Of a stretch of 64,000 bases of DNA, positions 54,701 to 63,723 are shown in pieces (position 1 is the first letter of the stretch; each line of letters starts with the position of its first letter). The notes under the pieces were generated by a model. That model did not search any database. It saw only the letters and a program-made list of their open reading frames with translations, and was not told the origin of the DNA. The stretch is taken from positions 310,001 to 374,000 of the forward strand of contig NZ_CATMFB010000001.1 of assembly GCF_950066645.1 (NCBI RefSeq). The letters are read 5' to 3'. Source of the stretch: an uncultured Thalassolituus sp. (GTDB taxonomy: Bacteria; Pseudomonadota; Gammaproteobacteria; Pseudomonadales; Oceanobacteraceae). A program made the translations under genes and the position numbers.

Positions 54701-57700
54701 TGCGATTAATGCCAACGCTAGCGATGATACTTTTACCGTCACAGCCAATAATGCCCTGAGGACCGCAGGCATTGATTTTACCGGTGTTGCCTCAGTCGCA
54801 GCAGGCAGTGGCAGTGAAACTAACGGTGATACTGTTGATACCACTGATACAGTGTCGCTGGTTGATTCTGTGATGAATGCCTTAATAACATTCGGAATTA
54901 ATTTCACCGGTGTTGAAAATGCAGATTTAAACGGTCAGTCGCTGGCGGGTAGCACTGGTGTCGATAATTTCACTTTGAATGGTAGCGCGTTAACAGCGAA
55001 CAATATCGCTATCACTAGCGCGGCCTCGGCAATTAATGCTGGTGGTGAGAACGATACTCTCGCCACAGACGCAGCGAGTGTCAGCCTGACGGGCGAAAAC
55101 GAATCTGTGACGGCTGGCGCATATACCTTCAGTGATATCGAAGAGGTCTCGCTCAGCTCAGGTGCGATTAATGCCAACGCTGGCGATGATACTTTTACGG
55201 TTACAGCCAATAATGCCCTGAGGACCGCAGGCATTGATTTTACCGGTGTCGCCTCAGTCGCAGCAGGCAGTGGCAGTGAAACTAGCGGTGATACTGTTGA
55301 TACCACTGATGCAGTGTCACTGGTTGATTCTGTGATGAATGCCTTAACAACATTCGGAATTAATTTCACCGGTGTTGAAAATGCAGATTTAAACGGTCAG
55401 TCACTGGAGGGTAGCGCTGGTGTAGATACTTTCACTTTGAATGGTAGCGCGTTAACAGCGAATAGTATCGCTGTCACCAACGCGGCCTCGGCAATCGATG
55501 CTGGTGGTGGTAGTGACTCTATCAGCACAGATTTGTCTGCAGTCGCTTTAACCGGTGGAGATGGAGAGCTGATTGTTGGCGCTTATACCATGTCGGATAT
55601 TGAGTCCGCTGACGTCAATGGAGCTGTTCTGTCGGGCAGTGATAACGCTGATAGTTTTATTGTTAATGGCCTGAACCTTACTGCAAATGGGGTTGTTATC
55701 AATGGTGCAGCATCTGCAATCGATGCTGGCTCTTCTGGCACAGGTAGCGACACAGTTTCATCCCAGGAAAGCTCAGTTAAGGTCTCAGGGCAAAGTGGCA
55801 AAATCACTACAGCAAATTATGAGTTTTCGGATATCGAAGCTTTTGATGGTTCGAATCTGACATTAACTGGTACCGATGGGAACGACATCTTTAATATTCA
55901 GGATGGCGAGGTAACTCTCGATGGCAGTAGCACTGTATTTACCGGTGTATCTGAAATCGACGCTTTGGATGGTGATGACACGCTGAATACACACGGTGTG
56001 GCCGCTACTCTTCTTGAGAGTGCGGGCATTGGGATTCTGAATGCAATTGAAGCTCTTGGAATTTCGTTCCTGCAACTGGAAGTTGTGAATCTCGGTGGTG
56101 GAGAACTATCTGGCAGCGCAGGCGCTGATACCTTTGCGGTAAATGGCGCGACACTCACTGCAAATGGTGTTTCTGTTACTGGCGCTGGCAATCAGATTGA
56201 TGCCGGAGGTGGTAATGACGCCGTTGACCTGTCAGATTCCGTGGCGACACTCACAGGAACCGACGGGCAGTTTGGCACTTCAGCCTATACGTTCAGCGCC
56301 GTTGAAACTGTTGCCATGACCGATGGATCCCTGACGGGGACGTCAGGCAATGACGAATTTAATTTGACGGGCGATAACGCAGTAACCGCAACCAACATCG
56401 GTTTTACCGGCGTTATTTCAATCAGCGGCGGTGCAGGAGATCAGGACAGTGTGACCACACAGAATGCTGCTCTGGTTGGCGATGGTAGCAGCGGCACTGG
56501 TAAAGCCAATGCTCTGAGTACACAGGGTATTTCGGTCACAGGTATCGAGGTGGCTGATTTACAGGGTGGGGTATTATCCGGTAGCGATCAGGCCGACACT
56601 TTTGCTCTTGAGAGCGGAGAGCTCAGTGCGAATGGAATAACTTTCAGCAACGCCGCCAGTACCATTGATATGGGGTCGGGCTCAGACAGTTTAAGCAGCG
56701 ACGAAACTCAGGTAACTCTGAGCTCCGGGCTCAAAGAGCTTAACGCTGGAGGTTACACATTCCAGGATCTGGACAGTGCCAACCTGAACAGTAACGAGTT
56801 GGTAGGGACAGCGGGTGATGATGAGTTCACCTTAGGTAACAGTAATGGTCTTCTTACCAGTAATGGCATCAGCTTCAGTGGTGTTGCCGGTGTCGATGCA
56901 GGCGAGGGAACCAATGACCAGGTAACGACCAACAATGGTGATGCCTCGCTTGTGGCAAGCGGAGGAACAGCGACAGATAATTCCCTGCTGTCACGTGGCA
57001 TTACGTTCTCCGGTATTGACACTGCCAATCTGGGAAGCGGAACGCTTTCTGGTAGCTCTGAAGCCGATGCTTTTGTTGTCAACGGAACCACTCTGACTGC
57101 GAACCAGATTCAGGTGACGTCATCGAGCACGTCTGTTATCGATGGCGCAGGTGGCGACGATACGCTGTCGGTTGATGGCGGAAATGCAACTCTGACGGGC
57201 ACGTCACAGCAGATTATTGCGGGCGGTAAAACATTTGGCTCTGTTGCTTCTGCGAGTCTGAACAGCAATATCCTCTCCGGTAGCAGCGCTGCAGATAATT
57301 TCGACCTTACAGGTACAACCCTGACCGCGAATGATATTGAGATCTCTGGTGCGGATTCTTCTATCGACATGGGCGATGGTCAGGATACGCTCACGACGGA
57401 TGTAGCAAATGTCGACCTCACCGGGGCAGACAAGGAGCTGTCAGCAGGCGGTTATATCTTTGAATCGATTGAGGCTGCTGAACTGGCCTCAGCCAACATC
57501 ACTGCTAATGATTCTGACGATACCTTCGACGTTACTGGTGCCAATAGTCTGTCTACAGCAGGAATGAATTTCAGTGGTGTTGCAACGGTTGCAGCAGGCT
57601 CAGGCAGCGAAGTTAATGGAGATACCGTCGAGACGACTGACGGTGTCTCATTGATTGACTCTCTGGCGAATGCGCTGTCGACCTTCGGGATCACTTTCAG

Positions 57701-60700
57701 CGGAATCGAAAATGCAGACCTGAATGGCAATGCGCTTTCTGGTAGTACGGGCGCAGACAGTTTCACTCTGACCGGTGCTGCATTGTCTGCCAATGGTATT
57801 TCGATCAGCGATGCAGCGCTGACTATCGACGCCAGCGGAGGCCAGGACATCCTGACGACCGACAGCAGCAGCGTCTCTCTTACAGGCACGGATGGGGAGC
57901 TTGCTGCGGGCACTTATACCTTCGCTGATATTGAGTCTGCCGGACTGAGTTCTGCAGCAGTCAATGGCAGTGCTGCGGACGATACCTTTACCGTGACAGG
58001 CACAAATACCATGACGGCGTCGGGAATCGACTTCACAGGAGTTGCCTCTGTAGACGCGGGTTCTGGCGGTGAGATCAGTGGCGATACAGTCGTTACCTCT
58101 TCTGATGTGTCGTTGGTGGATTCTGTGATGAATGCACTGGCCACATTCGGCATCAGCTTTACCGGAATTGAGAATGCAGACCTGAATGGCAGCTCGCTCA
58201 GTGGCAGTGCCGGGGTGGATGTATTTACTCTGAATGGATCTGCGCTGACAGCAAACCAGATTGCGATATCTGATGCGGCTTCGGGCATTAACGCAAGCGG
58301 TGGCGATGATTCGCTTTCCAGCGATGTAGCAAATGTCAGCCTCACTGGTACAGACGAGTCAGTCACTGCTGGAATTTATACCTTCAATGACATCGAAGAA
58401 GTCGCCCTCAGCTCGGGTGCGATCAGTGCTAATGCAGGGGACGATATCTTTACTGTGACGGCAGCGAACGCTCTGACTACCGCCGGAATTGACTTTACCG
58501 GGGTTACCTCTGTGGGCGCAGGCAGTGAAACGGACGGAGATACCGTCGATACCTCAGGCGATGTTTCACTGGTCGATTCTGTGGCAAACGCTCTGACAAC
58601 GTTTGGAATCAGTTTCACTGACGTAGAAAATGCTGACCTGAATGGCAACTCGCTCAATGGCAGTGCTGGAATCGACGCATTTACTCTGAATGGCAGTGCG
58701 CTGACGGCAAACGATATTGCGATTGCAAATGCGGCGACAACCATTAATGCCGGGGATGGTCGTGACACACTGAGCACCAATGAAACTCAGGTCAGCCTGA
58801 CGGGGAACGATGAAGAGTTAGTCGCAGGCTCTTATACATTTGCAGATCTTGAAACAATCGAGCTAACGGCTGGTACCGTTGTTGGTAATGCTTCAGATGA
58901 TAATTTTGAAGTGTTGGGTACAAATTACATGACCGTAGCCCGAATGGAGTTCACCGGTGTCAACCAGGTTGTTGGCGGCACAGGTTCCGAAACTGACGGA
59001 GATTACGTAAGTACCGAATTTGATACCAGCCTGGTCGCTGACACTGATTTTGCGATATCTACCGGGGGCATCCTTTTTACAGAAGTTGAGAGTGCTGAGC
59101 TGGAGGGCGCGACACTATCAGGTAGTGCTGGAGACGACGCCTTTGAAGTCAATGGCTTTGAATTAATCGCAAATAAAGTAAACATCGCTGATGTGAACAC
59201 CCAGATTGATGCCGGTTTGGGCAATGACTCTGTAAGTGCAACCGGTGAAGAGATATCACTGGACGGCACTGACGGTTCGATGAGTACTGCTCAATTCCAG
59301 TTTACCAGTGTCGAATCATCGGATCTTACCGGTAGTGTTCTTAATGGTTCAGATGCCAGCGATAGTTTTGTGATCAAAGGTGAGTCAAGCCTGGATATGA
59401 ACGGTATTGCCTTCACTGGTGTTACTGAAGTGAACGCTGGCGGCGGAAATGACCAGTTAGATACCGACGGTAATAACGCCAGTCTGCTCTCTGATGTGGG
59501 AACCGCCGTAGAAAATGCCCTCATTGCCCTGGGCATTATTTTCCGGGACATCGAAGAAGTTGACCTAGGTGGTGCTACGTTGACTGGCAGTGATGCGGCA
59601 GACAGCTTTGAAGCAACAGGCACCAGCCTGACAGCGAACGGTATGGCGTTCACTGATGTTGCTGCAGACATTAATGCGGGTAATGGTGCAGACACCCTGG
59701 TCACGTCCGACAGCACAGTGACGCTCGCAGGTGTATCAGAGGGTATCAATACCAGCAGTTTTAATTTCACTGAGATTGAAAGCGCAGCGCTCTCTGGCGG
59801 AACCCTGAACGGCAGTACCGCAGCAGATGTGTTTACCATCACGGGTGATAACGCGATCAGTGCCTCCGGAATGACGATTACGGGCGTTGCTAACATTGTT
59901 GGTGGCAGTGGTAACGACCAGGTCGTGACAACGAGTGATGGTGCCGCGCTGATCTCCGATAGCGGGGTCGCTATATCCAATGCTCTCGCGGCAAATGATA
60001 TGCGCTTTGACGGCATTGAAAATGTGAATCTTAATGCCGGCAATCTGCAGGGCTCTGATGCGGCTGAAAGTTATGCCATTAATGGCGTGTCTCAGTCGTT
60101 TGCAGTGAACTCCATGACCTTTACCAACGCTGACTCAGTCGATGGCGGAGCAGGCAGCGACATCATTACGACGCCGTCATCCACCACGGCGACGCTTGAT
60201 GGTTCAGGGGTGCTTATCTCGGGTGTGAAGTTTGACGATATTGAAACAGTATCACTTTCCAGTGGCTCTCTTGTGGGGACCGGAGACGCTGATACTTTCT
60301 CTCTGTCTTCGGCAGTGAACCAGGTGACTTCAGGATCAATCCTGTTTACCGGTGTTTCTTCTGTTAATGGTGCCGGTGGTGCGGACTCTGTCGCCATGAG
60401 CTCCGCGGGTAGCGCAACTTTGGGGTCCAGCGGCTCTGGCTTTACGGCGTCACTTATTAACTTCTCATCGGTTGAAACGCTTAATCTGGCCGGTGGCGTT
60501 CTGACAGGTGCGGCAGCGAACAACGAAGAGTTTGCGCTGAGTACCTCAGCCAACAGCCTGACAGTTAACGGACTGACAGTGAATAATGTCGCAACGGTTA
60601 ACGCGGACTCCTCTGACACCATCAGCGGAAGTACCGGGCAGGATAGCTTCGTTGTTAAGTCAGATAATACTGTGGCGGTTAACGGCATTACCTTTGATGG

Positions 60701-62090
60701 GCCGTTGAATCTTAAAGGTGGTTCGGGGGCAGATACCTTGACCAGCGAAATAGATACCGCTCGTTGGGTTATCAACGGTGTCGGCGATAGCCTGAATAAA
60801 GTTGGTGACTTCGTATTCAGTCAGTTTGAGTCTCTGGTGAATGCCGTCGGTGACCTGGATCTGGCGACTTCGTTGCAACTGATATTCAGCGGTGAATCTG
60901 CGTCTTTTGGTGGCGGCGCAATGACGCTGGGCTTCAATGGCGACAATGATGTCAGTGTCTTCTCAACCTTCGGATCGGGGGCTCAGGCGCAGGCGTTTGG
61001 CGATAACACCAGTGCCGCTATTCGAGGCAGTGTGACGGCTGATGAGCTGGTTATTCTGTCCTTTGGTGATATCGAGTTGATGACCAACGTAAATCTGTTG
61101 TCTGTCACCTCTGTTGATGGTCAGTCAATTAATGCAAGCATCGTTCAGGACGGTGATCTGGTTATCCGGGAAATCAGCATTGAAAACGGCGTACTGATAC
61201 TCGACAGCCTGGTCTCAGGGACGGGGACAATCACTGCAGAAACCGTTAACACCGTTGACGTTTCTGCTTTGTCTGCCCATATCGGTTCGGGTAAATCCGG
61301 CGTGTCGGGTGCCGGTCAGTGGGCCAGCATCGGTTCTGATGGTGAGCAGCTGACGTTCGAGGTTCAGATTCAGCTGGATCTGACGGCGATCTCATTCGTA
61401 ACGCCTTTCTTCCCGACAATATCGCCGGTGACGGTAAACAAAGAAGGTAACGAGACTGACTCATTGATCAGCTCACAGAATTCTGCAGTGATTATTATTG
61501 GCGGGATCAGTGATGTAACTCAGCTGAATCCAGCCGTCTTCGAAGCCCTCTCACCTTTTATTGCGGATGCTAACGCCGTCAGTGGCAGCAGCAGTCATAC
61601 CGGTACCGATGTGCCATCGACACTGGATACTGAACAGTTAGCAGTTCTGTTGGCAGCCTACGAGCCAACAGCAGCAGGAGCGGCTGAAGATTATTCAGTG
61701 GATGGTACTTCTGAGGAAGAAGGCGAAGAAGAGAAAGCGGAGCAGGAGTTCGTTGATGACGGACAGGGGGATATTTCAGTCTCGCTTTCCCCTGATAATG
61801 AGGTAGTTGGTCTGGTACGCAACTATCGTTTCCGTAATGGTGATTCTCTCTGGAGTCTGGCTCAGCGCTTCCTTGGAACAGGCTTTGCCTGGAACAAACT
61901 GTTGGAGCAGAATCCAGCAATTGACAATCCTTCGGCAATTGCCGATGGTACAGTCATTAAGGTCATTACCACGGTTGATGAAGAAAAGGCCGCACAGATA
62001 CAGGCCCTGATTGACTCAGGTGTTGGTGTCAAAGACGGTGCTAACATCATTCTGCCGGAACAGTACCGGGATCAATTGGAATTACGTTAA
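51783..62090 (+). CDS. Giant TpsA exoprotein with repeat stalk and C-terminal LysM domain
   Basis: About 3435 residues (ATG at 51783; an ATG 15 bases upstream is possible). A long signal-like N-terminus precedes the two-partner secretion domain: ILLNWDSFNIAAGESVSF, NQVNGGSLSEIFGTLNADAN and LINPAGVAIYNGAIVNVGS (the usual NPNG reads NPAG). From about residue 440 to 3000 there are roughly two dozen imperfect repeats built around GS-x-D-x-F-x-L-x-G-x-x-L-T-A-N-x-I, predicted beta-solenoid. An acidic linker (EEEGEEEKAEQE) then leads to a LysM domain at about 3346-3393 (RNGDSLWSLAQRFLG, WNKLLEQNPAI, IADGTVIKV). I saw no cysteine. It is probably a surface adhesin or biofilm protein exported by the adjacent TpsB. 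Confidence 0.9.
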   Translation: MTKLSHTTRGTQKNANGVNLLTQAVQTMNAVMAGVRDGLKGGLYVTLIAGQVVAPVVWALPDQSGYEAGNAPVSEIEISGNDMIIAQDNSRILLNWDSFNIAAGESVSFIQDLNQLAINQVNGGSLSEIFGTLNADANIMLINPAGVAIYNGAIVNVGSLIVSGMTLDETALEPGAINSDATGPFDFSFDEASGGLVTVQDGVSLTAGNLILLGKQVTVDSDIDVGSGLFGAGAAGSAVVTFDDDGLVGFSLNSDLTSVLSSDAQVAINGAVNAGRVILTTQQAAAAVNNSINITDTITAENISISGDRILLGGSVASVEDAATASVSQNLEISAEESLTISGASTSITAANHSVTAEALDVSAASSTFNQLDTTSTGAVTAGGLTVGGLSSVSASSAALTTNANATLVGGSNNEISTNAINFTGVASADLSSQSLAGSSGIDNFNLNGGALTANNIAITNAASAINASGENDTLTTDAASVSLTGSNESVTVGAYTFSDIEDVALSSGAINGSVTDDIFTVTGSNAVTVDGMAFTGVSSVDGGASKYGDSVFTTGTTSLVSSQMNALSTFGINFTGIENADLNGQSLAGSTGTDTFTLTNAGLTANNIVITDSAASVDTNGGNDVFAGATGAWELTGANGELKGTNASEFTFTDVAGANLSGQSLAGSTGTDTFTLTNAGLTANSIVITDSAASVDTNGGNDVFAGATGAWELTGTNGELKGTNASEFTFTEVTNADLSGQSLAGSSGTDTFTLTNAGLTANSIVITDSAASVDTNGGNDVFAGATGAWELTGANGELKGTNASEFTFTDVAGANLSGQSLAGSTGTDTFTLTNAGLTANSIVITDSAASVDTNGGNDVFAGATGAWELTGTNGELKGTNASEFTFTEVTNADLSGQSLAGSAGVDNFTLNGSALTANNIAITNAASAINAGGESDTLTTDAASVSLTGENESVTAGAYTFSDIEDVALSSGAINANASDDTFTVTANNALRTAGIDFTGVASVAAGSGSETNGDTVDTTDTVSLVDSVMNALITFGINFTGVENADLNGQSLAGSTGVDNFTLNGSALTANNIAITSAASAINAGGENDTLATDAASVSLTGENESVTAGAYTFSDIEEVSLSSGAINANAGDDTFTVTANNALRTAGIDFTGVASVAAGSGSETSGDTVDTTDAVSLVDSVMNALTTFGINFTGVENADLNGQSLEGSAGVDTFTLNGSALTANSIAVTNAASAIDAGGGSDSISTDLSAVALTGGDGELIVGAYTMSDIESADVNGAVLSGSDNADSFIVNGLNLTANGVVINGAASAIDAGSSGTGSDTVSSQESSVKVSGQSGKITTANYEFSDIEAFDGSNLTLTGTDGNDIFNIQDGEVTLDGSSTVFTGVSEIDALDGDDTLNTHGVAATLLESAGIGILNAIEALGISFLQLEVVNLGGGELSGSAGADTFAVNGATLTANGVSVTGAGNQIDAGGGNDAVDLSDSVATLTGTDGQFGTSAYTFSAVETVAMTDGSLTGTSGNDEFNLTGDNAVTATNIGFTGVISISGGAGDQDSVTTQNAALVGDGSSGTGKANALSTQGISVTGIEVADLQGGVLSGSDQADTFALESGELSANGITFSNAASTIDMGSGSDSLSSDETQVTLSSGLKELNAGGYTFQDLDSANLNSNELVGTAGDDEFTLGNSNGLLTSNGISFSGVAGVDAGEGTNDQVTTNNGDASLVASGGTATDNSLLSRGITFSGIDTANLGSGTLSGSSEADAFVVNGTTLTANQIQVTSSSTSVIDGAGGDDTLSVDGGNATLTGTSQQIIAGGKTFGSVASASLNSNILSGSSAADNFDLTGTTLTANDIEISGADSSIDMGDGQDTLTTDVANVDLTGADKELSAGGYIFESIEAAELASANITANDSDDTFDVTGANSLSTAGMNFSGVATVAAGSGSEVNGDTVETTDGVSLIDSLANALSTFGITFSGIENADLNGNALSGSTGADSFTLTGAALSANGISISDAALTIDASGGQDILTTDSSSVSLTGTDGELAAGTYTFADIESAGLSSAAVNGSAADDTFTVTGTNTMTASGIDFTGVASVDAGSGGEISGDTVVTSSDVSLVDSVMNALATFGISFTGIENADLNGSSLSGSAGVDVFTLNGSALTANQIAISDAASGINASGGDDSLSSDVANVSLTGTDESVTAGIYTFNDIEEVALSSGAISANAGDDIFTVTAANALTTAGIDFTGVTSVGAGSETDGDTVDTSGDVSLVDSVANALTTFGISFTDVENADLNGNSLNGSAGIDAFTLNGSALTANDIAIANAATTINAGDGRDTLSTNETQVSLTGNDEELVAGSYTFADLETIELTAGTVVGNASDDNFEVLGTNYMTVARMEFTGVNQVVGGTGSETDGDYVSTEFDTSLVADTDFAISTGGILFTEVESAELEGATLSGSAGDDAFEVNGFELIANKVNIADVNTQIDAGLGNDSVSATGEEISLDGTDGSMSTAQFQFTSVESSDLTGSVLNGSDASDSFVIKGESSLDMNGIAFTGVTEVNAGGGNDQLDTDGNNASLLSDVGTAVENALIALGIIFRDIEEVDLGGATLTGSDAADSFEATGTSLTANGMAFTDVAADINAGNGADTLVTSDSTVTLAGVSEGINTSSFNFTEIESAALSGGTLNGSTAADVFTITGDNAISASGMTITGVANIVGGSGNDQVVTTSDGAALISDSGVAISNALAANDMRFDGIENVNLNAGNLQGSDAAESYAINGVSQSFAVNSMTFTNADSVDGGAGSDIITTPSSTTATLDGSGVLISGVKFDDIETVSLSSGSLVGTGDADTFSLSSAVNQVTSGSILFTGVSSVNGAGGADSVAMSSAGSATLGSSGSGFTASLINFSSVETLNLAGGVLTGAAANNEEFALSTSANSLTVNGLTVNNVATVNADSSDTISGSTGQDSFVVKSDNTVAVNGITFDGPLNLKGGSGADTLTSEIDTARWVINGVGDSLNKVGDFVFSQFESLVNAVGDLDLATSLQLIFSGESASFGGGAMTLGFNGDNDVSVFSTFGSGAQAQAFGDNTSAAIRGSVTADELVILSFGDIELMTNVNLLSVTSVDGQSINASIVQDGDLVIREISIENGVLILDSLVSGTGTITAETVNTVDVSALSAHIGSGKSGVSGAGQWASIGSDGEQLTFEVQIQLDLTAISFVTPFFPTISPVTVNKEGNETDSLISSQNSAVIIIGGISDVTQLNPAVFEALSPFIADANAVSGSSSHTGTDVPSTLDTEQLAVLLAAYEPTAAGAAEDYSVDGTSEEEGEEEKAEQEFVDDGQGDISVSLSPDNEVVGLVRNYRFRNGDSLWSLAQRFLGTGFAWNKLLEQNPAIDNPSAIADGTVIKVITTVDEEKAAQIQALIDSGVGVKDGANIILPEQYRDQLELR
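53637..54484 (+). repeat. 234-base tandem repeats with a 380-base exact duplication in tpsA
   Basis: Four units with a 234-base period (78 residues) mark TAACGATGT at 53651, 53885, 54119 and 54353. Units 1-2 recur as units 3-4: 53637-54016 and 54105-54484 read identical, 468 bases apart. Each encodes DTNGGNDVFAGATGAWELTG and SEFTFT segments. The near-perfect identity indicates recent duplication by unequal recombination. Confidence 0.9.
54498..55421 (+). repeat. 462-base tandem repeat pair in tpsA
   Basis: Two adjacent blocks, 54498-54959 and 54960-55421, are highly similar with a period of 462 bases (154 residues). They open with TCGATAATTTCACTTTGAAT and contain the VSLTGENESVTAGAYTFSDI and DDTFTVTANNALRTAGIDFT segments. 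Differences are scattered single bases, so this duplication is older than the 468-base one. A third, more diverged start follows at about 55422. Confidence 0.85.
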
Positions 62091-62110
62091 TTCCTGAATT
62101 TTGATCTGAG

Positions 62111-62135
62111 AAACGCGCCTGAGGGCGCGTTTTTT
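62111..62135 (+). terminator. Intrinsic terminator after tpsA
   Basis: Stem AAACGCGCC / GGCGCGTTT with a TGAG loop and a T tract, 20 bases after the tpsA stop. It separates the two-partner locus from the urease operon. Confidence 0.92.
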
Positions 62136-62146
62136 ATTGGCCGGGT

Positions 62147-62174
62147 GTCACCTACGTCGTTCGACGTAGATGAC
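62147..62174. promoter_or_regulatory. 28-base palindrome upstream of ureD
   Basis: CTACGTCG-TT-CGACGTAG (62152-62169) is perfect, and the flanks GTCA (62147-62150) and TGAC (62171-62174) extend the symmetry with one mismatched pair between. It lacks a T tract, so it is not an obvious terminator. It looks like an operator for a dimeric regulator of the urease genes. A possible ATG for ureD at 62170 falls inside it, arguing for a later start. Confidence 0.55.
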
Positions 62175-62232
62175 AATCTTTGGCTTGTATTTTGCTGGTT
62201 CACAGCCAGTAAACCTATGTGGAGCAAACGGT

Positions 62233-63090
62233 TTGAACGCGCTGGAAGCGGTGCCACTTACCCGAACCGGGTGGCAGGCAAATATGAACATCGGGCTCGA
62301 GAAGCGTGGCGAACGGACGGTTCTGGCCGACCTTACGCACAGCGGCCCTCTGCGTGTTCAACGCCCCTTCTACCCTGAGGGCGATACCTGTCATATCTAT
62401 CTTCTGCATCCGCCTGGCGGCGTGGTGGGTGGTGATGGCATTCACCTGAATGTCGAAAGCCGTCAACAGGGCCACGGCCTGATTACCACTCCTGGTGCAA
62501 CTAAGTTCTATTTGAGTGCAGGGTCAACCGCTGAAGTGAATCAAGTGCTTCATATTGGTGCGAGCTCTGCACTGGAATGGTTCCCGCAGGAGAATATCTT
62601 CTTCACGGGTTCTAAGGTTCGTATGGACACCCTGGTTGATCTCGATGACGATGCCATCTTTATGGGCTGGGAGATCAGCTGCTTTGGTCGCCCCGTGAAT
62701 AATGAGCGCTTTCTGCGTGGCCGGGTCGACGCGAAGTTTGCGGTGCGTCGCAATGGTGTACCGTTGCTGACGGATTTTCTGCGTGTGCACGATGCCAGCC
62801 ATTTGAGTGCCGCCGCCGGTATGCGCGATTACCCCATGCAGGGGCTGTTTATTGCCACTGGTGCTAGCGAACACCTGTTAGAACAGAGCCGCGAAATTCT
62901 TGAGCAGGCGATGAATAAATTGCCTGAGAAAATACCGGCGGGCATCACCTTACTGGATGACCTGTTGGTGCTGCGTGTTCTCGGGCATTCTACTGAAAAA
63001 ATACAATCACTCATGATTCCTGTGTGGCAGATGCTGCGCCGGGAAATTCTGAATAAAGATGCGGTCATTCCCCGTATCTGGAACACCTGA
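62233..63090 (+). CDS. ureD: Urease accessory protein UreD
   Basis: About 285 residues from a TTG start at 62233, with GGAG eight bases upstream. This puts 14 residues before the conserved GWQANMNIGLEKRGERT block, as in known UreD. An ATG at 62170 would give 306 residues but lies within a palindrome. Family features: GPLRVQRPFYPEG, HPPGGVVGGDGI, LITTPGATKFY and LEWFPQENIFF. UreD scaffolds nickel insertion into UreC with UreF, UreG and UreE. First gene of the urease operon. Confidence 0.92.
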   Translation: MNALEAVPLTRTGWQANMNIGLEKRGERTVLADLTHSGPLRVQRPFYPEGDTCHIYLLHPPGGVVGGDGIHLNVESRQQGHGLITTPGATKFYLSAGSTAEVNQVLHIGASSALEWFPQENIFFTGSKVRMDTLVDLDDDAIFMGWEISCFGRPVNNERFLRGRVDAKFAVRRNGVPLLTDFLRVHDASHLSAAAGMRDYPMQGLFIATGASEHLLEQSREILEQAMNKLPEKIPAGITLLDDLLVLRVLGHSTEKIQSLMIPVWQMLRREILNKDAVIPRIWNT

Positions 63091-63101
63091 CGGAATAAGT
63101 T

Positions 63102-63404
63102 ATGGAACTCACACCAAGAGAGAAAGACAAGCTGCTGATTTTTACCGCTGCATTGCTGGCCGAGCGCCGTAAAGAACGCGGTTTAAAACTGAACTATCCG
63201 GAAGCTGTGGCCTTTATTACTGCCGCCATTATGGAAGGTGCGCGTGATGGTCGTACTGTCTCTGACCTGATGGGTTATGGCCGTACCTTGCTGACCCGTG
63301 ATGATGTGATGGATGGCGTGGCCGATATGATTCACGAAGTGCAGGTTGAAGCGACGTTCCCGGACGGCACCAAGCTTGTCACCGTACACACCCCAGTGAT
63401 CTGA
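63102..63404 (+). CDS. ureA: Urease gamma subunit UreA
   Basis: A protein of 100 residues, the normal length: [60 protein letters not shown] and [15 protein letters not shown]. It forms the urease core with UreB and UreC, hydrolysing urea to ammonia and carbamate in the cytosol. Confidence 0.98.
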   Translation: MELTPREKDKLLIFTAALLAERRKERGLKLNYPEAVAFITAAIMEGARDGRTVSDLMGYGRTLLTRDDVMDGVADMIHEVQVEATFPDGTKLVTVHTPVI

Positions 63405-63417
63405 TCAGGAGCTGACT

Positions 63418-63723
63418 ATGATACCCGGCGAAATTATTACCGCAGACGGTGACATCACCCTGAACGAAGGGCGTACCACCATCGAGATTGAAGTCGCGAA
63501 CACCGGCGACCGCCCGATTCAGGTGGGCTCTCATTATCATTTTTACGAGACCAATAATGCGCTGACGTTTGACCGCGAAAAAACCCGCGGCTTTCGCCTG
63601 AATATTCCGGCAGGCACGGCGGTGCGTATTGAGCCGGGGCAGACGCGCACGGTGGAACTGGTTGAGTACGCCGGTGCCCGTAAAGTGTATGGATTCCAGA
63701 ATAAAGTAATGGGTGATCTCTGA
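63418..63723 (+). CDS. ureB: Urease beta subunit UreB
   Basis: A protein of 101 residues: [58 protein letters not shown] and [15 protein letters not shown] are all canonical. Stop and ureC start overlap as ATGA, giving coupled translation. Confidence 0.98.
   Translation: MIPGEIITADGDITLNEGRTTIEIEVANTGDRPIQVGSHYHFYETNNALTFDREKTRGFRLNIPAGTAVRIEPGQTRTVELVEYAGARKVYGFQNKVMGDL

Noticed and set aside
53537-54907. A 456-codon open frame on the minus strand inside tpsA, plus several similar ones up to 60878
   Set aside because: They mirror the biased repeat composition of tpsA, have no start signals, and encode low-complexity Val/Ser/Ala/Pro sequence. They are shadows of the repeats.
53637-55421. 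Regular repeats considered as a CRISPR array
   Set aside because: Units are 234 or 462 bases, in frame, contiguous without spacers, and encode a repeated protein motif.
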